The position numbers were made by a program, and so were the translations under genes. Shown here piece after piece: positions 1 through 5,731 of a stretch of DNA of 6,406 bases. The notes beneath the pieces were generated by a model. That model was given only the letters and a program-made list of their open reading frames with translations, was not told where the DNA came from and made no database searches. Position 1 is the first letter of the stretch; each line of letters opens with the position of its first letter. The DNA comes from Armatimonadota bacterium (GTDB lineage Bacteria > Armatimonadota > Zipacnadia > Zipacnadales > UBA11051), in the NCBI GenBank assembly GCA_003542955.1, contig DPJP01000244.1, positions 63,735-70,140 on the forward strand. The letters run 5' to 3'.

Positions 1-487
1 TCTCATGCTCGGAGATCGGGATGCACTCCTGCATATCCAGCCACTGAATCCGACAGATTGACAGCGGCGGCTCGCTCTTGACAACCATCACGGGGATGAC
101 GCGGAGTCCGCGGCCAAGCGCGCGGGCGATCTCGTTCAGGCAGTAGCCATCGGGGCGACGCACGGAATGCGGGGTCAGCAGCAGGATGACGGCGCTGTTG
201 ATGCTATCCAGGGCCAGTTCATCGAGACCCTTCTCGATGAACAGTTCCCAGTCGCAGCCGGGATGCAGGCGCTCCTCATCGAACCAGACCTCATGGCCGC
301 GCGTTCTCAAGTCGTCGCGCAGTCTGGTTGCCACTGAGCCATACGTATCATGGCCATAGCTCAGGAAGAGGCGCTTGCGCACCGGTGGCGTCTGGGGCGG
401 CAGCAGACCGTGCTCCCGGCAGACATGAAGACGGCCGATCTCAACGACAGGGGAAGCACAGTGCGGACACGTCGTGGAACCGGCCAT
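1..487 (-). CDS. TIR-domain protein with N-terminal Cys/His cluster (N-terminal 162 residues; 3' end outside window)
   Basis: The visible part is an N-terminal TIR domain. Residues 7-26 hold CPHC and CREH, a CxxC...CxxH pair that looks like a small zinc-ribbon knuckle. The TIR domain begins at about residue 37 with RLFLSYGHD (39-47), followed by the helix and box-like GHEVWFDEERL (64-74) and the core strand VILLLTPHS (100-108). YCLNEI (115-120) places Glu119 where NADase-type TIR domains have the catalytic glutamate. PVMV (132-135) and a conserved-looking IQWLDM (147-152) follow. The frame is open to the window edge, so a C-terminal partner (NTPase, repeat or effector module) probably lies outside. 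The start at 487 has GAGG six nt upstream; an in-frame ATG at 517 would add 10 residues but has a poorer site. TIR proteins in bacteria commonly serve NAD+-depleting defence or signalling roles; this role is inferred. The TIR assignment is firm, the complete architecture unknown. Confidence 0.88.
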   Translation of the reverse strand, partial: MAGSTTCPHCASPVVEIGRLHVCREHGLLPPQTPPVRKRLFLSYGHDTYGSVATRLRDDLRTRGHEVWFDEERLHPGCDWELFIEKGLDELALDSINSAVILLLTPHSVRRPDGYCLNEIARALGRGLRVIPVMVVKSEPPLSICRIQWLDMQECIPISEHE

Positions 488-491
488 ACCC

Positions 492-497
492 CACCTC
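492..497 (-). promoter_or_regulatory. Ribosome binding site of the TIR gene
   Basis: On the minus strand this reads GAGGTG, ending four nt before the ATG at 487 (six nt if only GAGG is counted). It decides the start in favour of 487 over the in-frame ATG at 517, which lacks a comparable purine-rich site. Confidence 0.55.
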
Positions 498-579
498 GCA
501 TCGACAGTGGTAGGCATCTGCACCAGACGTTGCGAGCCTTTCGCGCCGCTCCGACGGATTCCTGCCGCCTGACGAGCAG

Positions 580-609
580 GGGGGGAGCGCACCGCGGCAC
601 GCTCCCCCC
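580..609 (-). terminator. Strong GC hairpin after the GH20-like gene; possible terminator
   Basis: A perfect 10-bp stem (GGGGGGAGCG at 580-589 against CGCTCCCCCC at 600-609) encloses a 10-nt loop. It starts 28 nt after the stop codon of the GH20-like gene and lies about 90 nt upstream of the TIR start. Position and strength fit a transcript end or a 3' mRNA-stabilising structure. Read on the minus strand it is followed by CCTGCTCGTC rather than a T-run, so it is not a canonical intrinsic terminator. On the plus strand it is followed by GTTCTTCT, but no plus-strand gene ends here. Confidence 0.5.
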
Positions 610-637
610 GTTCTTCTACCATGGCCGACTGTGATCG

Positions 638-2914
638 CTACCCCCCGAGCTTCGCGCTCTCCGCGGGAATCCGCTCATCGAGTATCTGCCGAAGTCCGTC
701 CAGCTTCTCCTCGATGAGTTCCGGGGTGATCATGTAGCCGTAGGCCTCGCCGTGCCATCCGAGGCGGCTGTCGGCCTCACACAGGGGAATCGCAGCGGCT
801 GCGTCCTCCAGTTCAGCCCGGCAGAGACGCTCCATGGCGTCAAGCTCCCGCGCTTTGTCACCAGGATCGGTCGCATCAAGGTAGGCGTTGCGCGCGAGCA
901 GGAACTCGATCAGGTTCGCGCTGCACAGAAGCTGCAGCCGACACATCTCCGCCAGCGCCGTCTCACGCTCCAGCCGCACACGGTCATCGCCCTCGGTCAA
1001 CTCGATCGCCTGCCGCATGAGGGCCACGCCCTCGGCCCACTTTGCGACGACCGCGCGGAAGCACTCGGCGACCTTGGCCGGGCCGAACGGCGACGACCAG
1101 CGCTCCAGGCGGTCGCCGCGCGTCTGCTCATCGAGCAGCCATGAGCGCGGGAAGTCCTGGTCGATCCGGTCGAACTCGAAGTGGAACGCCGGTGCCCGCG
1201 AGATCGGCCCATAGTACATGACCGGGATGCTGCCCGGGTAGTCATCCTGCGCCTCGGATATCTTCGCCCAGCCCTGTGTGACGAGATCGGCCGCACGCGA
1301 ACCGAAGTTGCGCGCCGCGACCCGCCACACGCCCTTGTCGGGGTCCTGCTCCTGAGGGTCCCAGGAGAACTCGTTCGCGGTTTCGGTGCCCAGTGAGAGC
1401 ATGTTGCCGAAGTTCCAGCAGGTCATCATCCCGCTGACCCCGGCAACCGGCAGGCCGATGTACTTCTTCGCGATCTTCTGCAGCGTCGGCAGGTACGGGA
1501 CATTGGGTATCTCGTGCGTGGTGCCGATCTGCAGTTTCGCGTACACGGGCATGTTGCGGGAGGCCTGGAAGTCGGCCACGCCCTGGAATCGTGGTGACGG
1601 CCCGATAACCTTGATGCTGTACTCGTCGTTGAGGTAGTCGAAATCCAGCGCCCTCGTCTGCGTGCCGCGCTCATAGTCGCCCATCACGATGACGTCCCCG
1701 GGGAGTCTCTCCAGGACGCCCGTCTGTGGGTCCTTCTCGAAGAAGTTCCAGCTCCAGTTCCAGGCGATGACCTCGGCGCTGGGGTTGGCAGCCTTCACGC
1801 CATCGCGGATACTGGTGATGACCTCGGCGATGACCTCCTGAGGCGTCCGCGGCTCGCATCGCGGGCACAGCTTGCCCTCGGCAATCGCCTTCTGCCGCTC
1901 CTCGGGGTCCACGGGTCGCTGCGCGTGGCAGTAGCAGTGGCTCGGGAACTCGGAGGCCGAGATCAGCAATATGCCGGCCAGCTCCGGGCAGTGCTCGAAC
2001 ATGTACTGGCTGCCCTCACGCATGTAGTCGAGCACTTCCTGGTTGGCGGTGCACATCGTGTAGATGGGCGCATGCGGCGTGAGAATGCCCTTGATGTGCG
2101 GGTGCTTCTGCCAGAACGGGTCGGTATCGAGAAAGCCGAGCGGTTCCTGCATGTACAAGAACACCCTCATGCCCTGGCGATTGGCGCGCCTGCACAGCTC
2201 ACGCAGCTTCCCGAGTATCTCGTCGGAGTGCTCGCCGAACTCGGGGAAGGCGCTCTGCTTCGCGAAATGGCGCAGACACGCGCGGACCCAGATGCCGTTG
2301 AAGCCGTGCTCGGCAAAGCGCAGCAGGTAGTTGTCATGATAGAAGATATCAGGCCCGGCGTCCTCCTCGACGTACGCGGGATACGCCATCGGGTGCCAGC
2401 TTCGCACATCGAAAGGAGGGCCGTCGAGGCCGGTCAGTTCCTCCAGATAGAACGGTGAGAGGGCGGAGCGGTGGACGCGGTTACGGAACAGCGGCTTGCG
2501 CGTCTGCTCCGCGGCGGGGACAAACGGCCCTCCCCGCTCCTTCATGAGCGCCTCGAGCCGGAACACCCCCTGCAGAACGCCAAACACATCCACACCGGCG
2601 ACCTCAATGGCGGAGTCGCTCACACGCAGTCGATGCGTCTCCGTGTCGCCGGGGAGGCTGTCATCAAGCACCAGCCTGATGGCCCTGTCGGTGCGGTCTC
2701 CTGAGAGATCGACACCCAGCGACAGCTTCAGAAACCCCGCAAGGTGGTCATAGGCCGTCACCACTATCTCGTGATCGCTCTCGCGGATCAGACACCAGGA
2801 CCCGTCTATGGTCACTTCGCCCTCTGCTGCCGCGGCGTAGCTTCGACGGTATGACTCCTCGTGGTGCGGCCCGATCAGCATAGGCGCAAACGGCATTGTG
2901 TCGACGATTCTCAT
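638..2914 (-). CDS. GH20-like putative glycoside hydrolase, TIM-barrel, 758 aa
   Basis: This is a cytoplasmic-looking protein with no signal peptide, built like the GH20/GH67-type glycosidases: an N-terminal alpha/beta domain (roughly residues 50-130, ending in VFGVLQGVFRLEALM), a TIM-barrel (about 145-520) and a long helical C-terminal region (about 530-750). Barrel landmarks are FRNRVHRS (143-150), GFNGIWVRA (204-212), GMRVFLYMQEP (248-258), ILLISASEF (315-323), VIAWNWSWNFF (382-392), VIGPSPR (436-442) and the WNFGN segment near 500. Glu322 in SASEF sits where this type of barrel often carries an acid residue; calling it catalytic is inference. Soon after come CYCH (327-330) and CPRC (350-353), a possible metal site. 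I recognise the overall pattern from uncharacterised GH20-like proteins of environmental bacteria, in which the GH20 HxGGDE signature is absent. The substrate is unknown. The start at 2914 is preceded by GGAGG ten nt upstream. It follows the ASRT gene after 110 nt. Confidence 0.8.
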   Translation of the reverse strand: MRIVDTMPFAPMLIGPHHEESYRRSYAAAAEGEVTIDGSWCLIRESDHEIVVTAYDHLAGFLKLSLGVDLSGDRTDRAIRLVLDDSLPGDTETHRLRVSDSAIEVAGVDVFGVLQGVFRLEALMKERGGPFVPAAEQTRKPLFRNRVHRSALSPFYLEELTGLDGPPFDVRSWHPMAYPAYVEEDAGPDIFYHDNYLLRFAEHGFNGIWVRACLRHFAKQSAFPEFGEHSDEILGKLRELCRRANRQGMRVFLYMQEPLGFLDTDPFWQKHPHIKGILTPHAPIYTMCTANQEVLDYMREGSQYMFEHCPELAGILLISASEFPSHCYCHAQRPVDPEERQKAIAEGKLCPRCEPRTPQEVIAEVITSIRDGVKAANPSAEVIAWNWSWNFFEKDPQTGVLERLPGDVIVMGDYERGTQTRALDFDYLNDEYSIKVIGPSPRFQGVADFQASRNMPVYAKLQIGTTHEIPNVPYLPTLQKIAKKYIGLPVAGVSGMMTCWNFGNMLSLGTETANEFSWDPQEQDPDKGVWRVAARNFGSRAADLVTQGWAKISEAQDDYPGSIPVMYYGPISRAPAFHFEFDRIDQDFPRSWLLDEQTRGDRLERWSSPFGPAKVAECFRAVVAKWAEGVALMRQAIELTEGDDRVRLERETALAEMCRLQLLCSANLIEFLLARNAYLDATDPGDKARELDAMERLCRAELEDAAAAIPLCEADSRLGWHGEAYGYMITPELIEEKLDGLRQILDERIPAESAKLGG

Positions 2915-2924
2915 GGTCTCTACC

Positions 2925-2929
2925 CCTCC
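2925..2929 (-). promoter_or_regulatory. Ribosome binding site of the GH20-like gene
   Basis: Minus-strand GGAGG with a 10-nt spacer to the ATG at 2914. It supports that start; the spacer is at the long end of the usual range. No convincing -10/-35 pair was seen between this site and the hairpin at 2968-2997. Confidence 0.55.
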
Positions 2930-2967
2930 GGGTCCACCTGCGGAGTGCGCCCGTGGTGCGGGTGCAC

Positions 2968-2997
2968 GGGGCCGGCCCAGGTCCGCGGGCCGGCCCC
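2968..2997 (-). terminator. Strong GC hairpin / twin palindrome between the ASRT and GH20-like genes
   Basis: A perfect 11-bp stem (2968-2978 with 2987-2997) encloses an 8-nt loop (2979-2986). It begins 27 nt after the ASRT stop codon and lies 53 nt upstream of the GH20-like start. Each arm contains the self-complementary 10-mer GGGCCGGCCC (2969-2978 and 2987-2996), so the element is both an inverted and a direct repeat with 18 bp between centres. No T-run follows on the minus strand (GTGCACCC follows). It may therefore be a factor-dependent or attenuating terminator, an mRNA 3' stabiliser, or a paired protein-binding site. Confidence 0.5.
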
Positions 2998-3024
2998 TCT
3001 ATCCATGTGCGAGACGGTGTCTGC

Positions 3025-3402
3025 TCAGTCGCTGCAGTAGCCCATCGTCGTGTAGTAGGCCAGATTCGGCTGCCTCACGTCCGCGCGGCCCAGTTGCACC
3101 ACGATCGGCACGGATGAACGTAGCCGCAGCGCATACTGCCCGAACGGCACCTGGAACTGCCTGTCTCCCAGCGGCTTGTCGACGCGGAAGCACTGCACCG
3201 TACGCGCGGGGACCGCAACTTTCAGCCCCATCTCGGGTTCGCGGTCGGAGAAGTACACGTCGATCTCGATGCGCGCGTCTTCATCACCGGTATTGAGCAC
3301 GATCAGCGACTCATGGCCCTCCAGCGGCAGGTCCGGATCACCTGCCGGCGGCAGATCGCCGTCGGGGAAGATCCATACTCGTTTGCCGTCGCCAGTCGCC
3401 AT
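3025..3402 (-). CDS. Anabaena sensory rhodopsin transducer (ASRT) family protein, 125 aa
   Basis: The whole protein matches the small all-beta ASRT family (PF07100). The landmarks appear in the order known from the Anabaena protein: a Trp-containing first strand with a following PP turn (WIFPDGDLPP, 10-19), HESLIVLNTGDEDA (30-43), IDVYFSDREP (47-56), VPART (64-68), and SSVPIVVQLGRADVRQ (96-111), ending near YTTMGY. Length equals that of the family. The Anabaena member is a tetrameric soluble protein that binds a photoreceptor rhodopsin, but comparative genomics of the superfamily proposed that most members bind sugars or related small molecules. No rhodopsin lies in the window, and the neighbours are a NodB deacetylase 24 nt upstream and a GH20-like gene downstream, so a sugar-related ligand is the better inference. 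A GGAGG site eight nt before the ATG supports the start. Confidence 0.88.
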   Translation of the reverse strand: MATGDGKRVWIFPDGDLPPAGDPDLPLEGHESLIVLNTGDEDARIEIDVYFSDREPEMGLKVAVPARTVQCFRVDKPLGDRQFQVPFGQYALRLRSSVPIVVQLGRADVRQPNLAYYTTMGYCSD

Positions 3403-3410
3403 TGCGCATT

Positions 3411-3415
3411 CCTCC
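3411..3415 (-). promoter_or_regulatory. Ribosome binding site of the ASRT gene
   Basis: Minus-strand GGAGG, eight nt before the ATG at 3402. It lies inside the 24-nt gap after the deacetylase stop, which supports co-transcription with separate translation starts. Confidence 0.6.
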
Positions 3416-3426
3416 GTCTCTCGCGT

Positions 3427-4311
3427 CTATGCCCATTCGGTGGCGAGTTGCTGTGCGGTCTGGAACTTCGCCCCTTGCTGCTGGAGACTGTCGATCAGTA
3501 TCCCCAACTGCTCCAGGGCATAGTCGCCGCAGTTCTCGATCAGGAAGTAGTCAGGCTCGACGGCGCCTTCACCATAGTGCAGCTTCGCGGGCATCGGCAT
3601 GAACTCCCACGGGTGGAAGTAGAAGCACAGCACCACGGGCAGGTTGCGCTCTCTCACATAGCCCGCGAAGTTGTTGATGTGTACCATCAGCGCCTCGGCG
3701 CTCTTGTTGCGAAACAGCGGCCACTGATCCCGGTCACGGTGATACTCATCCGTGGTGTCGACGGTCATGTCGCAGAAGTTGGGGATCTGGATGAGCTTCA
3801 GATCGCCCTCCTGCGTCCAGTCAGTGCGACTCGGATGGTACGGCACGAGCCGCTCGCCGTAGAAGTACAGCGGGTATGAGGCATCGGCGACATAGCCCAA
3901 CTCATCGAGGGCATTGCAGACCGCCGTGCTCCCCCACAGCCGCGGACATCGGAATGAAACCGGCTGCCGGCCGAGGCTCTCCTCCACCCATTCGGTCGCG
4001 ACCCGCAGGCGGAACGGAACCTCCTCGGGCAACAGCGGCATAACGCCGGGGATGTCAAACAGCGGATCGCCGACGGTCTCATGATAGAGCGCGTGGCAGC
4101 CGACCTCATGGCCCGCTTCGTCCACGCTCCGCACCACCTGCGGGTGCTCGCGGGCGGCGTGTCCGGTGAAGAAGAAGGTTGCCGTCGCCCCGCTCGCCCC
4201 GAGCAGGTCCAGCAGTTTGGGGGTGCCGTGAAGTACACCCTCATAGTACGGAGACCAGCTCCCGATATCGGTCTCCATATCGAACCCTAGAACAACACTG
4301 ATGTCACTCAT
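3427..4311 (-). CDS. NodB-type polysaccharide deacetylase family protein, 294 aa
   Basis: This is a metal-dependent carbohydrate esterase 4/NodB-fold enzyme that would remove an acyl group from an N- or O-linked position. Motif 1 is GFDMETD (9-15), supplying Asp11 or Asp15. TATFFFTGHAA (43-53) forms the second strand. Motif 2 is H73-x3-H77 in GCHALYHE, the two zinc-ligand histidines. SFRCPRLWGS (119-128) is the RxP motif 3, DASYPLYFY (143-151) follows, and FHPWEF (232-237) gives the late histidine (His233). The FDMETD form is closer to the PuuE/allantoinase-like and related intracellular branches than to secreted chitin or peptidoglycan deacetylases. There is no signal peptide, so a soluble cytoplasmic substrate is inferred. 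The start at 4311 is chosen because GGAG overlaps the upstream stop; an in-frame ATG 27 codons earlier would add an Arg/Ser-rich stretch overlapping the M24 gene. It lies 10 nt after the M24 gene. Confidence 0.88.
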   Translation of the reverse strand: MSDISVVLGFDMETDIGSWSPYYEGVLHGTPKLLDLLGASGATATFFFTGHAAREHPQVVRSVDEAGHEVGCHALYHETVGDPLFDIPGVMPLLPEEVPFRLRVATEWVEESLGRQPVSFRCPRLWGSTAVCNALDELGYVADASYPLYFYGERLVPYHPSRTDWTQEGDLKLIQIPNFCDMTVDTTDEYHRDRDQWPLFRNKSAEALMVHINNFAGYVRERNLPVVLCFYFHPWEFMPMPAKLHYGEGAVEPDYFLIENCGDYALEQLGILIDSLQQQGAKFQTAQQLATEWA

Positions 4312-4318
4312 CGCCCAA

Positions 4319-4322
4319 CTCC
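4319..4322 (-). promoter_or_regulatory. Ribosome binding site of the deacetylase gene, overlapping the M24 stop codon
   Basis: Minus-strand GGAG shares its first G with the TAG stop of the M24 gene and sits seven nt before the ATG at 4311. This fixes the deacetylase start and points to translational coupling of the two genes. Confidence 0.65.
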
Positions 4323-5494
4323 TATAGCTCGATGACCTCCAGCCGGACCTTCGAGAGCATCTCGACACCCGACTTGGTGACCCTGACGCCATCCTCCCAG
4401 CGCAGCCCGAACTCCTTGGTGTACAGGAACGTGTCGACCTGGAAGGTCATGTTCTCCTCGAGCACGTAATCGGAGCTGCTCTCCATCCACGGCCGCTCGA
4501 CCTCCATCAGCCCGATGGCGTGACACGGCCCGTACAGCAGGTACTCCCCGTAGCCGCGCTCCTTGACGAACTCCTCGAACTTGATGACGACCTCCGCGGC
4601 GGGCACTCCGGCCTTCATCAGGTCCATCGTCTTGTAGTGCGCCTCGAGGCCGAACTCGACCAGCTCACGCATCTGCTTGGGCATCTTCCCGAAGCAGACG
4701 GGCCGCCCGACACTCGAAGAGTAGCCGTTGACCAGCGCGCCGATGTTGAGCTGGATCATCTCCTTCTTGCCGACTTCCTTCGGGCTCGGTCGGCCTATCG
4801 CATGGGTGCTGGCCCGGCCGCTGAGCACATACGTCGGATGGCCCTCATACTCCGCGCCGTTGGCGTACATCGCCGCCTGCGCCAGCCCGACGATCTGCTG
4901 CTCGGTCATCCCCGGCTTCATCTTGCCCAGGACGTCCTCCGTGGCGATCTCGCTGATCTTGAAGGCCCGGCGCATGCACTTGAGTTCGTTGGGGCTCTTG
5001 ATCTTGCGCATGTCCACCAGCAGGTCATCGGCCTTGACGACCTTTGCCTTGACGGCGCCGGCAGCCTTCTTGATAGCCTCATGGAGCGTCACGGGCAGGA
5101 TCGAGAGGCCGGCGATGCCGATGCGCGCGAGCTTGCCGCGACCGACCAGTTCCTTGAATACACCCTCGAAGCTATCGAGCACAACGCCGGGGTACTCCGG
5201 CTCGGCCGACTCGCGGTACTGCAGGATGCGCCGGATCGTGGGGATCTTCGCCCGATCGGCGGCAAAGGTCTCGCTCTCGGGGCCGATCAGCAGGATCGGG
5301 TCGCCCTTCCTCGCAAGAGCCACGCCGCCGGTCTCGAACAGCGGCCAGTAGTCGGACAGGTAGCGGACGTTGGCCGGATCGGCCTCATGCCCGTGGGCGA
5401 TGAGCACGTCGATATCAGCTTTCGCCATCGCCTTCTGCAGCCGTGCCCAGCGATCCTGGAATTCCTTCTTCGGGATGGTGTAACTCGCAGCCAT
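4322..5494 (-). CDS. M24 (Xaa-Pro peptidase / creatinase fold) family protein with degenerate metal site, 390 aa
   Basis: This is a two-domain 'pita-bread' protein. The creatinase-type N-terminal domain spans about residues 10-150 (FQDRWARLQKAM, DVLIAHGH, NVRYLSDYW) and the M24 domain about 165-390, beginning KIKSPNELKCMRRA (164-177). The canonical M24 metal ligands are Asp, Asp, His, Glu, Glu. Here the first Asp is Asn250 (QLNIGA), the second is around Ser261 (YSSSVGRP), the His remains as His325 (GPCHAIGL), the first Glu is Asp354 (FQVDTF), and the last Glu is kept as Glu367 (LRWEDGVRV). His231 (STHAIGRP) aligns by spacing with creatinase His232, and creatinase also has Asn in the LN position. 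A metal-free C-N hydrolase of creatinase type is thus more likely than a prolidase, but creatinase Glu262 seems missing. The substrate is unknown. The ATG at 5494 has GGGAGG seven nt upstream; an ATG ten codons earlier lacks this. Confidence 0.87.
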   Translation of the reverse strand: MAASYTIPKKEFQDRWARLQKAMAKADIDVLIAHGHEADPANVRYLSDYWPLFETGGVALARKGDPILLIGPESETFAADRAKIPTIRRILQYRESAEPEYPGVVLDSFEGVFKELVGRGKLARIGIAGLSILPVTLHEAIKKAAGAVKAKVVKADDLLVDMRKIKSPNELKCMRRAFKISEIATEDVLGKMKPGMTEQQIVGLAQAAMYANGAEYEGHPTYVLSGRASTHAIGRPSPKEVGKKEMIQLNIGALVNGYSSSVGRPVCFGKMPKQMRELVEFGLEAHYKTMDLMKAGVPAAEVVIKFEEFVKERGYGEYLLYGPCHAIGLMEVERPWMESSSDYVLEENMTFQVDTFLYTKEFGLRWEDGVRVTKSGVEMLSKVRLEVIEL

Positions 5495-5501
5495 CACAAT
5501 G

Positions 5502-5507
5502 CCTCCC
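5502..5507 (-). promoter_or_regulatory. Ribosome binding site of the M24 gene
   Basis: Minus-strand GGGAGG, seven nt before the ATG at 5494. It decides this start over an upstream in-frame ATG at 5524, which would place the site inside the coding sequence. Confidence 0.65.
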
Positions 5508-5715
5508 ATTCGTGGCCGGCGCATCCATGCATCAGCACCCGGCCGCTATTGCAGTCGCTCTACCCGGACCGTGCCCGGAGGGGTTCGCCATCCTCAGCGC
5601 ATCTCCCTTCTCTACCGCGGAGGAAAGCTCGGGGAGCGCGGGGAATGGTGGGCCTGGATGGCCGGCTCTGGCCAGCCAGTCCGGCCCGTGTCCCAGCACA
5701 TCAGCGAGATCTGCC

Positions 5716-5723
5716 GGAGGGAG
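5716..5723 (+). promoter_or_regulatory. Ribosome binding site of the GHL6-like gene
   Basis: GGAGGGAG ends eight nt before the ATG at 5732 and supports that start for the plus-strand gene. Confidence 0.65.
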
Positions 5724-5731
5724 CATATCCC

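Larger units (their letters stand above)
5495..5731. promoter_or_regulatory. Divergent intergenic region between the M24 operon and the GHL6-like gene
   Basis: These 237 nt separate two divergent starts and should hold promoters for both directions. I found no convincing -35/-10 pair on either strand. Visible symmetry is limited to the 8-bp palindrome CTGGCCAG (5668-5675), a TGGCC/GGCCA inverted pair (5659-5663, 5670-5674) and ATGCAT (5527-5532). None is strong enough to call an operator. Confidence 0.45.

Noticed and set aside
488..517. Alternative TIR start at 517 (ten extra residues)
   Set aside because: The added residues contain the ribosome binding site of the 487 start and no comparable site precedes 517; it remains possible.
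361..600. A 79-codon minus-strand frame overlapping the TIR start
   Set aside because: It is out of frame with the TIR domain, Arg-rich and crosses the hairpin at 580-609; the TIR frame has the better start signal.
1925..2458. A 177-codon plus-strand open frame inside the GH20-like gene
   Set aside because: It is antisense to a protein with recognisable barrel motifs, has no ribosome binding site of note and an unremarkable composition typical of GC-rich shadow frames.
3313..3879. A 188-codon plus-strand open frame across the ASRT and deacetylase genes
   Set aside because: It spans two well-supported minus-strand genes and shows no family motif.
4312..4392. A 27-residue N-terminal extension of the deacetylase
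   Set aside because: It is an Arg/Ser-rich overlap with the M24 gene, and the ATG at 4311 begins directly before the first NodB strand with a proper ribosome binding site.
4728..5351. A 207-codon plus-strand open frame opposite the M24 gene
   Set aside because: Antisense to a gene with clear M24 features; no recognisable domain.
5521..5600. A possible sigma-70-type promoter on the minus strand (CTGCAA with a 17-nt spacer to TGCATG)
   Set aside because: Both hexamers match the consensus poorly and the region is short; chance matches of this quality are expected.
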